In this document: in pieces, positions 43,851 through 56,695 of the stretch
How positions within the stretch are numbered: position 1 is the stretch's first letter
Layout: each line of letters begins with the position of its first letter
NCBI GenBank assembly: GCA_047495785.1
Contig: JBLDXI010000016.1
Span: 372,001 to 436,000, forward strand
From: Lepidodermella squamata
Lineage: Eukaryota; Gastrotricha
Direction of reading: 5' to 3'
DNA: 64,000 bases
The notes under the pieces: model-generated
The model's database searches: none
Seen by the model: only the letters and a program-made list of their open reading frames with translations
Told to the model about the DNA's origin: nothing
Position numbers and translations under genes: made by a program

Positions 43851-46567
43851 GATGGATGGATGGATGGATTTATAAGCCCAATCGCCAGTTGCCCGACGAT
43901 ATGCTTGGGTATCGGTTTGAGAGTTTAGCACCCGAGTCACCGCTGTAGCGATGTTTTACACGGGTCAAGTGGCACAAAGGAGTAGAAAAATAAAAATAAA
44001 TTAGAAAAATAGATTACGGATCTAATAAAATAATATCTTCGAGTTGCTCTTTCGCGAATTCGACGACGTAGGCAGCTTGACGTGTGCTTTTTGACGAGTT
44101 CATTTGCCGGATGAAGTCGGTTGCGCTGTTCCACGCTGCCGTGCCACGATGGAGAACGGTTCGTTGACTAGTGGTGTTGCTGTGGTCAACAGGAAGACAT
44201 CCTTGGGCTTTTTGACGTGTCTCCCTCGCGGCTTCTCTCTTTGTGAAATCAGCGATGAGTAGATCGGGTGCTTCACCATGGAGAATCTGCCAGACCAGTT
44301 TGATGGTGTGAACTTTTCTTCTTCCCGCTAGCGAGATCCAGCGAAGGTCGCGGATGAGGGGTCAACAGAAAAAGTGTCCAGCTTCATCATGAGTGCTCTG
44401 ATTCCGGCGCGCTGGTGCTTTGTCGAGCTTCTTCAAGGCTTTCACGGAACCAGCTTCGAGGAGGATGTCGCAGTAGCCGACGCGAGATTCGATGAGTCCG
44501 TTGTAGATGGCCTTCCGAGCATCCAGGGGAACGCCATTTCGACCAGCTAGGCGGAGAGCATAGGCGCCACTGCGGCATTTTTGCTGCAATGTTTTCGACA
44601 TGGTGTTCGAAAGAGATGCGGTAGTCGATTTCAAGTCCTAGGAGAGTCATTGTAGGTTGTGGAGCGACGAGAATGCCGTTGACGTTCACTTCAGGCAGTT
44701 CGTCGTCAATTTTAAGCAGTTTCGGTGCCAAAAACATTATTTGAGTCTTCTTTTCGTTCAGCCTCAGGCTATTTTACCGGAGCCAAGTTGCTACTGAGGT
44801 TAGTTGTAATTCGAGTTTCGCTTTAACTGAGGAAATTGAGTCACCAGAGGCATAGATAGTGGTATCATCAGCGTATAGGAATATTCCGCAGTCAGGGTCG
44901 GTTACCAGACTTGGTAATTCGTTTACGTAAATGGTGAACAGGAGAGGCCCCAGAACACTCCCTTGAGGGACGCCGTACTTGATGGGTAAAGGTTCAGATG
45001 AAGCATTGCCAAGTCGGACGACTTGTTTCCTGTTATCAAGGTAGTCGCGAAACAACTCGATGGAATTACGATCGAAGCACAATGACTCAAGGGATGCGAG
45101 AACACTCTCGGGGTCTAAATAATGAAATGCTTTTGAGAGGTCCAGGCTGGCGACCACCACGTATTTGTCTTGAGATGCAGCGGTGATCCACCTGTCGAGC
45201 TGAGCTTCGATGCAGCTGACGGTGTTATGGAATTTGCGGAAACCAAATTGCCTTTGCGAGAGAAGCTTGTGAGTGTTCAGGTGGTTTTTCACTTGGGCAC
45301 TGACGCAGCGCTCGAAGAGTTTTAGAGCTGAGGGCAGGATGGAGATGGGGCGGAAATTCGACGGTTCGCCCTTGTCACCGTTTTTGTGGATCGGTGTGAC
45401 GAAGCTCGTTTTCCATACGTCGGGAATCTGTTTTTCCTCGATGATCTTGTTGAAGAGTTTGACGTAGGCTTTCCTGATGTCGTCGTCTTCAAGAGCGTCA
45501 CGTATGCCATCGGCGCCAGTGGTCTTCTTAGTTGAGAGTTTCTTGGCGTTCAAAATGATGTCTTGTTCTGCGATGGCGCGCAGTGAGAATAGCTTGGCAT
45601 CTTGCCGTGATCTGATGAAATTAGGCAGCGGAAGAGATCGTGCTACTAGTTCACCGACCGACACGAAGTGTATTGGTTCAGCTTTTTGCAGGTGTCGATG
45701 GCGGTTTCCGGATCGATGGCATCGTGTTGTTTTTTTGGCGGAAGAAAATCTCTCAGAACAACCCAGATTTCTCGAGGATCACCTTTCGCGTCTTTGAATC
45801 GTCTCGCGTAGTATTCACGACTCCACTGTCTCGTCAGCCTGCGAACTTCTGATTTGGCTTTTTTAAAGCGAGCGATCGCGGTGGCAGTAGAGTTCTCAGC
45901 GTTTGCGCGCTCGGATGCTGCTTTTTCCCGTATTCCTTTGAGCAAGGTCGAGCCAGCTTCGCTGGATGGATCGAGGTTCAGTCGGTTTCCTTTCTTCCCG
46001 TTAGCTCCAGGTTTTATGGTGATCTCCTTCTTTGGAGCGATAATGTCAAGAGTCTCGGTTAGGCTTTCAACCAGATGGCGTTCCAGTTCATAAGCAGTGG
46101 CATCTTCGCGTATAACTTTTTTGAGCAGTTTCTGGCTTGCCATCGCTGTGCAGACAGTAGATGTGTAGCCCTTGAAAATTCGAACGGTTGTTTTGAATGA
46201 TTTAGATAGCTCCACTATGGTGTTGACTACTGAGGCAGTTCCGAAGTGATCCGATAGACCAGGTACGGTGGCTGACGCTAATGTGATATCAGTTGACACA
46301 AATGTGGTCTAGGCAGGTTCGGGATGCTGGTCTGGTGATCGTGTAATCTTCGGTGATGTGGAAGCCGAGTGAGGAAGTTATGCTACTGAGTGAGTTGGAG
46401 AGCTTAGGTTCAAGGGTGTTGATGTTGGAATCTCCGTGTATGACGATTTGATAGCCGGTTTTATTTTCAAGATTGATTTTTACCAATAGAGAGGCGATTT
46501 CATCCTTCCAATTAGGATGATCAGGAGGCCTGTAGATTGAATATACTCTAACTATTCCTTTTTCGTT
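43851..46567 (-). mobile_element. CR1/Jockey-type non-LTR retrotransposon, 5'-truncated and broken
   Basis: On the minus strand, from high to low coordinates: end of an APE endonuclease (VYSIYRPPDHPNW at about 46550; GDSNIN at 46430; CLDHICVN at 46295); linker (45646-46299); reverse transcriptase (44774-45664) with SNFRPISILP, SLDLSKAF, GVPQGSVLGPLLF and active box YADD; then thumb and tail pieces in changing frames (VAPQPTMTLLGLEID; AAWNSATDFIRQM near 44110). A stop follows VATWLR and several frameshifts occur. A short (ATCC)n tail at 43851-43868 marks the 3' end. The element is dead. Its 5' break lies within a few bases of the start of the P-element relic at 46571. Confidence 0.85.
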
Positions 46568-46570
46568 TTA

Positions 46571-48744
46571 ATGTCAGCGAAGATGTTTTCGATAGAATGT
46601 TCGATAAAGCCGAAGCGGACGACGGACGACGCGGATCGATTTTTTCACGAGTTTTTGACCTTTCTAGAGGAGCAAATTAAAGATTCCATTGATCCGGGCT
46701 CATATCGATTTGGTCTCATTTCTCTGGACGCAACGGCTATTTCATCAGGTCTCGAAATCATCGATGAAGGCAACACGATAGTTGGAATGAGCCTAGATGA
46801 ACCTGGAACGCCTGCATCTCAGTGTATTTCGATTGTTCTTAAATTTGTTGAAAACGTAACAGTCCTAAACATTGCTAACTATCCTATGGTCAACATGCCC
46901 GTGAATATGATATCGCTGTTTTTGAAGAAACCATCGAGCGACTTTATCGATAATCCACTCCAATCACTGTGATTGCCGCAACATGGGACGGGGCAGGTGA
47001 AAATTGGTCGTTGTTCAACGGACTTCGGGAAAAATTCGGCCTGGGAGGTTATCCCCATCCGTTTGCTGATGGTGTCGTCGTCCACCTTTTTTTCGACCCG
47101 CCGCACGTTTTGAAAATTTGCAGAAACGCCATAGTGCATAAAATGGTGAGTACTTCATTTTCTTATCATTTTCATCAGTTACATGAAGTACAGAATGGTC
47201 CAAATTGGTCCCGAATTATTAGAAAGCGAAATTGATTAGAGATAAGCGCGTGGTATTTATGAGCGGGGGCCAACATTCAGACAATCACTCAACATTTTTT
47301 GTAAAATAAAGGTCAGCTGGTAAAATTCCAGGTAAAATCTCGTGGCTTCATATTTCTATCCCACGGTTACCTGTATTTTTTTCTGGAATTTATGAGATTT
47401 TCTAGGAATTATGCAAAACAAGCCTAAATCCGATCAATTTTTTCCAGTGATCTTAATTTTACAGCTGTCGATAGATTTCGCGAAGATTGATTTCAGCGGA
47501 TTTTCTGCAGTTATGGAAATGAAGCTGCTTGATCTGTTTCCGAAGACCGGCATCGGCCGGGTTAACTTTCGATACATCGTTGAAATTTACGAGCGAGATA
47601 AAAATCGTCTCCTTCAACGCAGCACACGATTGAACAGCCATATGGTATACACAGTGCAACAAAAAAATGCCGCGCAGAAAATGAATGTAGCCTATGCTGC
47701 TCGAACTCTATCACGCTCGGTGGCGATTGAGATTTTATACTCGCACCCGGGCGATATCGAAGTACTATCGCTGCTACTGCATTTTTCTGCCTGCTACTCG
47801 ATGCATGGTTTGACTGCATGAATGGCGAGAGTAATATTGAGGGTAACATGGCAGTTGAAAAATACATCTATAAGCCGAACCTTGCTCCTTATGAAAGTCC
47901 CCTCGATAAGCGGCTGATCTGGCTCATCGATGTGTTGGTCCCCTTCATTGAACAGGTTCATATGGATAATAAGGTGGACAAATCAACCTTGTCATGGCAG
48001 GTCATCGTGCTTTGGTCGAAACCTCTACGAATATGGGGAAGCTGACCAACTTCGCCTTGCTAAGAGGCGTTCGACAATTTTTCCCTGCGCGTGCCAACCA
48101 GGACCACAACGAAATGGTTTTCAATCAGCTTCGAAGGGACGGCAATTCCTCCAAATCGAACCCGACGTTTCGTGCGATACAAGGCAGGGCGAGTAAGCTC
48201 AGGATTTGCTGTGGCCACTGGAGCGTATCGCATGGCGCAAACGTTCAAATTCGCAGTGCCATCACCACCATATCAATCGCGACTGCTCGTAAATTGAAAA
48301 AGATTTCTAGGCAGAGGGCGAAATTAAACGGCCTTCATCGAATCTATTTGCCAGATCATCTTGAATTCGACCATAATACAGTGGCCTGGGTCGCCGGCTT
48401 TATCACGCGCAAACTAGAGTTTGAAGCCCGCAAATGCGTATTTCAGCGAATACGTTGATCTCAGATCTAGGGGCGGGGCTTGCCAACCGAATGCCGATGT
48501 GCTCGCTATTGTCAAATTAGCCTTGTCCAAAGCTTATCGAAACGACCTCATAACCGAAAAAGATTTGCAACCGCTGTCTAAAAAGCTGGGTGATAATCTG
48601 ACCCGGCTACAGGACAAAACATGTGGCGTGTTGCTGAAAGTAAAATTCATGTTGGCGCGTCGAACGGTTCGTTTTTACCGGGATAAATTTGGCGCTTCAA
48701 CCTTGGCTCTTAGAGCCAGCTTGAAAAGATTTAAAAAAGACTGA
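46571..48744 (+). pseudogene. P-element-type (THAP9-like) transposase relic
   Basis: Plus-strand pieces match P-element transposase in order: the RNase H-like region (SYRFGLISLDATAI, about 46700); TWDGAGENWSLFNGL and FFDPPHVLKICRN (46975-47130); a GT..AG gap about 47145-47464; KMNVAYAARTLSRSVA (47680); FDCMNGES (47810); NQDHNEMVFNQLRRDGN (about 48095); VAGFITRKLEFE (48395); a C-terminal piece to 48744. Frame breaks lie near 46960, 47810, 47990 and 48425. No THAP zinc finger is seen at the 5' end, where a LINE fragment abuts. P elements move by cut-and-paste using GTP as cofactor; this copy cannot. AATAAA follows at about 48856. Confidence 0.85.
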
Positions 48745-50758
48745 ATTTCGTGTGTTTGTGTCAAATAATATCTCAAGCAATTATTTAAAATCGAGAAACT
48801 TGGGGGTCGAAATTTTTTTTTTGAGAGAACATGTGCTATTGCTCCGTTTCAGCCCAATAAATTATTTTCGTTTTTGAACAATGTCTTTTCGAAGAGTGAA
48901 AAATGATTCATCGTGGTTTTTTGAATGGCGCGATTTGCTGAGAATCACTAGCAATGGTTTACCAAACGTTGGTATGGCAAATATTTAATGAGATGATTCA
49001 TCACATTAAATTTGAAAATATGAACTTTGCCCCTTATTAGCCTGACTTCAGTTTTTCGCGTCCGAAAACCTCTTAGTGCGGCGTCCTATCTACGTCACAT
49101 GACACATGGCTGATTTAATCATGGCCATTTTTATTCAACAACAGAGCATCCATTTCGCTTTGACGCACGTGCCGGTCTTTAGCTTGCCGTATGTTATTAT
49201 CCAATTATCCATTATCTAATAAAAATTAATAGTCATTATCCAACCGGCTTGCCGGCTTTAAGCTATATCATTAAAGCGGCCGTCAACCTCTAGAAGAGAA
49301 AGTGTGAACGTATCACATGACGTATCAATGGCATACGGCAAGCTAAAGACCGGCAAGTGCGTCAAAGCGAAATGGATGCTCTGTTGTTGAATAAAAATGG
49401 CCATGGTTAAATCAGCCATGTGTAATGTGTAACTAACTTCGAAAGAAAGCGATAGAATATTTGAAAAACCATAACTGATGACCTGTCATCTGCCAGACAA
49501 TGATGTCTTGCAACCAAAGAAACGTTCGAAAAGTAGCCAACAGCCAATCGGAAATGATGCAATTTCATTGAAGTTGTTACCTGTTAGATGAGACTTAGAA
49601 GGCTTCGTCGTAAGGAGTCTTTAATCATTATCAAATATTATATCGGCCGTTATGAAACTGTCATAAAATGAAAATAAGCAGATATATGTCACCTAATTCG
49701 CCATCGTCTAATCTAAATTTTTGCACCAATAATTAAACAATTTGAAATGAAACGAGACCACAGCTAGCATCAATTTGATAACGATAATTGATTGGAAAAA
49801 GTTCCCGTGACACATGTGAAATAAGGCTTATTACAAACGTACCTATTTTATTGAATATTTTATTACAGTCAATCATTACAGTATAACGAAACTGCATTAA
49901 TCAGAGATTGCAATACCATTTTCACAATACTGAAAGTTTACTAAAAACAAGAATGTTGCAACCGCTTGCCGTCATAGCTCAGGGTTTCTGTGTGCATTCC
50001 TCCTGATCAATCCTGTGTAAAACCAAGTCTCGCCAGGCAGCTAAACGAGGAACAACATCGTACAAATCATCTCTGTAAAAGAAATATCTTCAGTAGAATG
50101 CAAATTCTATAGATGTGTAACTTTTTATCACATAGCAGTGTAATTATAAAAGACCCTAAAAGCGCAAATGGCTAAAGCGGCTACCTGTTCTGCCCCATCC
50201 GCAAATTAATACGGCAAATATTGCACATGACACTTTATACATGTGAGCCTGAATTTGTACATTCTACTTGCTTTAACGTTAAAATGTTTGAACAAGTCCC
50301 CAGTTTTCACCAAATTTCACCCTTTAAAGAGATTTACAATGTTCTGCACTTCGCATAGCCTCTAAAAATCCAGAAATTGAATGAACTACGAACTAGCTCT
50401 GGTCTGATATCGAATTTCTGATACCTTGATGCTAAAATTACAGAACGGGCAATGCTTAAAATGCTTGAAAGTCTAGTACGATTGTCGAAAGACTGAAAGA
50501 CTGAAAGACAAAATCTTGAATGTTACGTTCTTTGACTCCTTTTCAGATTGATATGTAACAACTTTGTCACGCCTTTATTTTTATTTTCGACTAAGGTACA
50601 AGGTTAATTTATCTAAGACATGCTATAATCGAATAACTAGCGTGATATAACATTATTAGATTACTGAGCATTGCTTTGCCGTCGATCCGCGTGATTTCGC
50701 GTATAAACATCATCCTGCTGCGATTATCGCACATTTGATAAGTTCCATTTAGTCATTT
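48745..50758. other. Gene-free stretch
   Basis: Apart from the 92-bp-arm inverted repeat at 49102-49423, I see only AT-rich sequence. The last part forms the 3' flank of gene F1. Confidence 0.45.
49102..49423. mobile_element. Foldback element with 92-bp arms
   Basis: ACACATGGCTGATTTAA begins the left arm (49102-49193); the right arm (49332-49423) is its near-perfect complement, including CTTTGACGCAC / GTGCGTCAAAG. The 138-bp interior is AT-rich. MITE-like, no coding content. Confidence 0.85.
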
Positions 50759-51610
50759 TTAGTTGGCGCAGTATTCAGTATTCAAGTTGTACATCGTCAG
50801 GGAGTCCATTGTGTTTGCGTTAGTCGAAGCAAAAGCGAGGAACAGAGCTGAACAGCAGGCGCGGAAAGAATTGAACCCGTAAGCCGATAAAGATGTTTTT
50901 GGCTTTGACTTACAAGTCGGTGGAATAACAAAATTACTTATGACTTGAAGAAATACGAGTTAAACATACAGGAACTGCAGCTGCGAGCAGAGAGATGAAA
51001 TTTGTATTCGTCGTTGAAGGGTCGCAAGAGTGTGGGAAGTTGAAGCAACGAGCGGCATCTGGCGCTGTGCCCTGTGTGCAAGGCTTGTACGGAGTCGTAT
51101 CGGCTCCAACTATGCACATAGTTTGCGCCGTAGGCAGCGTTGACACGACTTGGTAGAAAACGTTAGGTGCCGGGCCAGCTCCGGCGCAACAGGCGGAGAA
51201 TGAGTCGTAGGTGGTAGCTGGAACGACAGCCTATATGATTTGAATGATAAATTTCAGCCGATTAATTGAGTTCAAAGTGCGTGATTCACAGTAGCACCGC
51301 CAATCGCAGCACAGTTAGCCCCAGGGTTCGATAGGCAGAACTTCATAGCCGTCGTAGAGGTTGTGACAGAGTTGACTGTACATAGCGTGAATTGGCCCTA
51401 ATAGTTAAGAGAGCGATGATTTTCAAAATTGTGTTAACAAAACGTTACAGCTTGATCGCAAAACTGCGAGTTTGTGCAGCCGCTTTCAGCGCAAGTTAGT
51501 CCAGAGGAGCAGGTCGAAGACGGGCACGGCGTCGAGGCAACAGTCGATGGCGGGCAAGCCTCGACTGACGTCGCAGCAACAGCTAACAGGGTGGCTAGGA
51601 AAATTCTCAT
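50759..51610 (-). CDS. Secreted Cys/Thr-rich protein F1
   Basis: Minus strand, four exons: 51610-51449, 51397-51290, 51230-50970, 50902-50759 (675 nt, 224 aa). All introns are phase 0. Signal peptide (MRIFLATLLAVAATSVEA), then CPPSTVASTPCPSS and paired-Cys spacing (TCSSGLTC, ESGCTNSQFC), QFTLCTVN, a CC pair (FSACCAG), CFNFPHSC, and a last exon with FRACCSAL. I do not recognise the family. Its layout is shared by F2-F4: Thr/Pro/Cys head, QYxxC exon, CC exon, short final exon with a second CC. Even Cys spacing suggests a disulfide-bonded extracellular protein. It is divergent with F2 across 490 bp. Confidence 0.7.
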
Positions 51611-52100
51611 ACTCGCAGGATGATTTTAGCAAGTTTTGAAAGAAATTAAATCTGGCTCGGTAGTATTTGGATGTGCTTCATAGCCGAATCCCGTGACTGT
51701 CTGACCACATTATCTACGGTAGTTGAAATCAAGTGCTTCCAGTCACAAAAACTATGAGGCGTTATGAAAGTCAACAAATTACCGTAAACATGTGATTCAC
51801 TCCGAAATTTGGTGAATTTTGCGCATTCGCCATTTCCAGACCATAATAATTGATGCCATTATTGTAATGTGGATGCGCGTGATCCCAGGATGATATGTCA
51901 AGTTATCCCGATGAAGTTCGCAGACGGAATCGGCTACCGGAGGGCGTTGCTACGACTTGTTAACAAGTTTCAGTAGTTTCAAACGGCATATCTAGGTCTG
52001 AACGTGATTCAAGTTCTGAAGGACAAGCTGCGTGCTGTAAAATGCTAGCCACAGTCGAAAGGGCAAAATTTTACTTTTGACAATTTTCGTAGCAACAACC

Positions 52101-52912
52101 ATGCTAGCTGCTGTTTTACTGCTGGCTTTGATTTTGATCACCGACCAGGCCCAAGCCTGCCCGCCATCAACGACCGCCGCTACGCCGTGTCCTTCAGTGG
52201 TAACTTGCGTGTCTGGAACCTCATGTCAGCAGACCGCTTGCCCTAAATCAGGCTACGCTTGTTCGACTAAGGTATGAAATCCCGTGAAGGCGAATGCCGT
52301 ACCATTTTAAAAGCTTTCAGGGCCAATTTGCGCAATGCACGGTCAACACCAATGTCATAGCCGCTGCAGCCAAATTCTGCCTTTCGACTGGCTCGTGTAC
52401 AGGAATTACTGGCGCATCTGTAAGTTTCTCGTTGTATTCGCTCAATTCCGCTCACCTTTTGAGCTTCTAGGGGACGGGAACGACTGCCAACTCGTTCCTG
52501 AGCTGTTGTTCTGGCTTGAGCCCCATAACATCGACGATTCAGTACATCCAACTGACGATCAGCAGTACGCCCACGACAATGTGTGTTGCTACGAGTGACG
52601 TAGCAATGTACAGGATGTGCAACACTCCGAGTGCTGCTGTTATGGCTGGCGCTTCGTGCGTTCGCTTCCCGAGCTCGTGCGAAACCAACAAGGTTCAAAT
52701 GACAACGACAGTGGTTAGTTGAGAACCAGTAGCATATTCTTGTCACTTGCTGCCTTTTTCTATTACAGGAAGGAGTCACAACTTTTGTGTACGATACTTT
52801 CCGTGGATGCTGCAAAGCAATTCAACTTTCCTCTACGCCAACATCATCTCAATTCACATCTGTCGATGTTCTCGGCGTTACGGTCGATAAATGTGTGGGT
52901 GTGCAGACTTGA
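52101..52912 (+). CDS. Secreted Cys/Thr-rich protein F2
   Basis: Four exons: 52101-52271, 52321-52419, 52471-52713, 52769-52912 (657 nt, 218 aa), phase 0 introns of about 50 bp. The ATG at 52101 opens a clean signal peptide (MLAAVLLLALILITDQAQA). Then CPPSTTAATPCPS, CVSGTSC, ACPKSGYAC; QFAQCTVN; FLSCCSGLS and CVRFPSSC; FRGCCKAI in the last exon, ending VGVQT. Same exon structure as F1. AATAAA words lie at about 52992 and 53010. Role unknown; secretion is predicted from the leader. Confidence 0.75.
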
Positions 52913-53878
52913 TAGACGGATAAACGCGGCTACAGTAAACTGCTGGAATTTCGCTATCGATGAACTCTCCGAGTAACTGCACAGCTGTTATAATAAAAGG
53001 CATTAGGATGAATAAAAGGCTTCTACATTACCTTCGTAACACGTGTTGTAATGAATACAAGCGGCTATTTATCGCATGTAGGATATTATCCATTGAGTCA
53101 ACACAATGGGAACCGGAGGGTAGCTTGTTGAAAGCGGTCATTTCAAGCATCAAGCTTCATAATGTGCCTTCTTATCATCCATCCTACAAGAATCTGGTTT
53201 TTCATACTATCCTATTCTCCTATTCTTCTTGATTCGCTCGGAATTCCGAATTACAGCTTGCCGCTAAATATCTTTTGAGTTGTATCGAATCCCCAGACTA
53301 GATATATTATTAATCTTTGGTAAACCTGGAATATCGGCGTTCTATCTGTATCAATCGATTCGCTGAGCAAACCAGTTTGATATCCCATTCAGGCCGAAAT
53401 TCGTAAAGTTCAATTCAAGGTTATGCAATCCATATTTCTTATTCCAGCCTTCTGGGGGCTCATTAACATATTTTTGAGAGTATAATGCCCAGTTTAAATT
53501 GCATAGCATCTAGGAGGATTTTTTAGATAATTATTGAATCCAGAGACCCGACTAGGTACAGCTCTGAGGGGGGTAAATCGATTTGGAAATCAACAGGGGG
53601 GACCATTACGTTTTTCAGAAAGTTTCGAACGCCAGTGGGGTTTATTTATCCCCCGTACTCGGAGCACTGATTGAATCGACAGAGTGATCAGATGAGTTTC
53701 TGTGCGGTGTTCAAAACGTGCATTTCAATTTTAGTGCGATCAAATACTGCCTCGACTGATATCAGTGTCTTTTATTGATATTATGTACAATTCATTGACA
53801 AACAGTAACGTAGGCATTATTGTGCCAATAGCAGATGAATAATAGATAAGGCGTTCCGTTCCGCGCTCCACAATTCAA
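52913..53878. other. Spacer between F2 and F3 with dispersed repeat
   Basis: F2 and F3 converge here. Includes the second copy of the CCGACTAGG..CCCCGTACTCGGA repeat at 53548-53669. No gene seen. Confidence 0.5.
53548..53669. repeat. Dispersed repeat, copy 2
   Basis: Shorter, slightly diverged copy of 32150-32300 in the same orientation, with the same flanking words in order. Confidence 0.75.
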
Positions 53879-54725
53879 TCAAAAATTTTGTTGACAGGAG
53901 TCAAAGCTACCATCCGAGATAGTCGACGGTGCATAAACGCCCTTTGCTGTCGGCTGCAATATAGCTGCGCAGCATTGCTGGAACGTAGCGAACGAGTAAG
54001 CTGCCGGCACAGGGGCAACATTCTGGAATAGTGGACCTCACTATGCACTCATCTTAAAATACTTGCACAGGCAAACTTACGGTCGACGCTAACTGGGATC
54101 CTCCCGAGATACACGAACTGGGCAGGCGAATGCAACCCCCCCATTTATTAGCCAACGAGCCTGGACTGAAGGAGCACACCTTGTATGGCAGCGCTTCGTT
54201 AGTGCCGTAACAAGTGGTTATTAAATATCCCCGATATCTCGTTGACGTAGTCTGATCATAGAAAACATTCGACCCAGTAGCAGCACAGCACGACGCAAAG
54301 TCGTTATATGTTTGCAAAGGGTTAGCAGCCTTTATGGAAAGATGCATTCAATATGAATCAAAACAATGAAAAGTCAGGCTCACGTAAGCATTAGTTCTTA
54401 ATTCAGTGCTGTCGCATGACTGTCCGGGATTATTGTAGCAAAAGCCGATAATCGTATTCAAATTCGTTTTGTATTGGCACAAGGTATATTGATTCTATTG
54501 AAAGAAATGCAACTCTCCTACTAGACATTGGCACCCTGGAAGATAACTCACAGCCAAGGCGCAGGCTGTGCCCGAAGGACAAGCTGTGGCACCACACGAA
54601 ACACCGGATGGGCACGAAGCTGCATTAGGGCAGGGCGTCGCAGTCGACGAGGTCGTCGAAGCAGGACAGGCGACTGCAGCTCCCAGAAGGGTGGCGAAGA
54701 GCGCAACAGTTGACAGTACAGCCAT
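53879..54725 (-). CDS. Secreted Cys/Thr-rich protein F3
   Basis: Minus strand, four exons: 54725-54552, about 54494-54385, 54329-54081, 54022-53879 (about 225 aa). Signal peptide MAVLSTVALFATLLGAAVA, then CPASTTSSTATPCP, CPSGVSCGATACPSGTAC; QYTLCQYK and SCDS; FASCCAATG and CIRLPSSC; last exon FQQCCAAI ending QQNF. Same architecture as F1, F2 and F4. Promoter side faces F4. My count for exon 2 is uncertain by one base, but its reading frame is clear. Family unrecognised. Confidence 0.7.
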
Positions 54726-55151
54726 TTCGAAAATAACACTAAAAGTTGTAAGAAAAGGTCGACCTTCTGCTTTATCGGGTTGAAGCAACCCGTCTGAACC
54801 GTTTCGATAAAACCGCGATTGCATTATTACATCAAAGTCGAATTCATTCGACTAAAAATCGGAAATTCGAAACCAATGAATTGACAAATAATGCAACTCA
54901 TTGGTTCACTTTTTTCTACAAAATACCGAAAAAACATAATTCTGAATATATTATTTCACCCGTTCAAAATTGACTGGTTGATACGGTAGCTGTCATGTTG
55001 CTCTTGTGATGTTGAGGGCGGACAAAACATGACCTAATGATGAAAAAATCACAAGTTTTAGGAGTGAGAGTCAGACAAGCCTTTGGCGTGTTCGTAAAAC
55101 TGGTTGGGTGGCTGTGTTTTCTGCATTTTCGTACACTAGCTAGCTTGAGAA

Positions 55152-56000
55152 ATGCGTGCCTTTTTTTCAGCCCTGCTCATCTCCTACGTAGCTGCCTGCC
55201 CCCCGTCAACGACTACAACGCCTTGCCCAACAGGTAGATTTCAGGCTTCTAGAATATTCTATAAATACGCAATGCTTATTGTCTGAAAGCGACATGCCCA
55301 ACCGGCCAAGTCTGCGGTGGCTCCACATGTCCTACCAGTCAATATTGCGGAGCGCCGGTAGGCTATAATATGTATTTTCAAGCAATTTCAAGCTTTGTGT
55401 ATTTCAGGGCTCCTATTCACAATGTCAACTAGCAGTAACCAGCGGTCAGGTCACCTTTTGCATGAATAGGGCCGGCGCATCGTGCGGTCTGCTAACAGGG
55501 GGAGCGGTACGCTTTGCGTTCAGTTCAGAGTATTGAACACTCATGGCTGTTATTTCGTAGACCTTGGTCGGATCGACAACTTACACGACGTTTGACTTGT
55601 GCTGTTCGGGGTTGAGTGCACAAGTTACTGATGTTTTGCCTTTGAGCCCGCCGCTACAAGTCTGCATCGCTACACCGGATACGGATGCTACTAAAGTTTA
55701 CAAAGTCTGCGCGCCGACGTCAACCATTGGCAATGGCGTGTGTTACCGCTTCCCGTGGACCTGCGACTCGACGGCGAAAGTTTTCGCCACTCAAACAGTA
55801 AGTCTACAGCGTAATGATCATCCGTTTTCAATCCACATTTCTCTCTGTAAAAGACCCCAGCTAATTTGTTACTTGGTTCTGGGTCCTACGCTTCATTCGT
55901 ACTCTGCTGTGTATCTTTGAGTTCTCCCACTGCGAAGTTGTCATTCTCAACAGCGACGATGTACGGCTTCACTATGGAGAAATGTGCGCAGAATGCGTGA
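55152..56000 (+). CDS. Secreted Cys/Thr-rich protein F4
   Basis: Five exons: 55152-55233, 55290-55357, 55408-55506, 55561-55797, 55854-56000 (633 nt, 210 aa). It differs from F1-F3 in an extra phase 1 intron within the Thr/Cys head and a shorter leader (MRAFFSALLISYVAA). Then CPPSTTTTPCP, TCPTGQVCGGSTCP; YSQCQLAV; FDLCCSGLS and CYRFPWTC; last exon FVLCCVSL ending KCAQNA. The leader is marginal (about 15 residues), so an upstream exon is possible. The acceptor at 55853 was chosen to keep the frame of the conserved CC segment. Function unknown. Confidence 0.65.
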
Positions 56001-56282
56001 TCGATTACTTGGATCGGATAAACATTGCTAATATCTCCAACTTGTGGATATCGCGGGGTGGGCAACAGAAGATAAGGCACGCAACTAACTTGACGGATAT
56101 GACGAAATATTGTTTTACGCCAGTTTTTCTATAAAAGTCGTTATGTCGCCTTCGTTATCAAATGACAGAAGCGTTCCCAGAATTTAAGTTGTAATTGCCC
56201 GTTATATCTATTTTGTGCCAAAGTAAACAAAAATGACGATCCATTCGGTTACTGCCTCATTCAAATATACTTATATCATCTT

Positions 56283-56390
56283 CCATTATAGGGCGACTTT
56301 GCAGTCACGTGAATAAAGGCAAAGTCCACCTACGTTTTTATTGACTGATCGGCCGGTCGGTCGGGTGGTCGCACAGTTGCTCACTCTTCA
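56283..56390. repeat. Left end of the CATTATAGGGCGAC element family
   Basis: CATTATAGGGCGACTTTGC and then GGTCGGTCGGG-type words repeat the first 110 bp of the element at 30729. No right end found nearby, so a truncated copy. Confidence 0.65.
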
Positions 56391-56427
56391 CGATTTATAG
56401 TGGCGAAATCTTGTCACAGTGGGGGAA

Positions 56428-56695
56428 CACAGTGGCGCAGTGGATCGAGCGCCCCCTCATCATCGTGAAGGTCGTGCGTTCGATTCCAGCTGCCCACAGA
56501 GCAACACCAAAAAGTGTTGCGGCCTTGAACAAGTCGCTTCGCCCCAGCTCCCGGGCCTGGACATGCGAAGCCTGTGTGTGCGCATGATTCCCTGTGTGTC
56601 TGTGTTAGGCAGTAAAATGCCCACTCCTTCAAAACGGGAAACCGTTAGAGACGTTTAGTCGTAAGGAGTATAAATAAAGCCATATTATTATTATA
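56428..56695 (+). mobile_element. tRNA-derived SINE
   Basis: tRNA-like head: box A TGGCGCAGTGG (56432) and box B CGTTCGATTCC about 50 bp on. A unique body follows, then a tail with AATAAAG and (ATT)n. The head does not fold into a full tRNA. The body from 56541 on is part of the 378-bp direct repeat. Confidence 0.7.
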
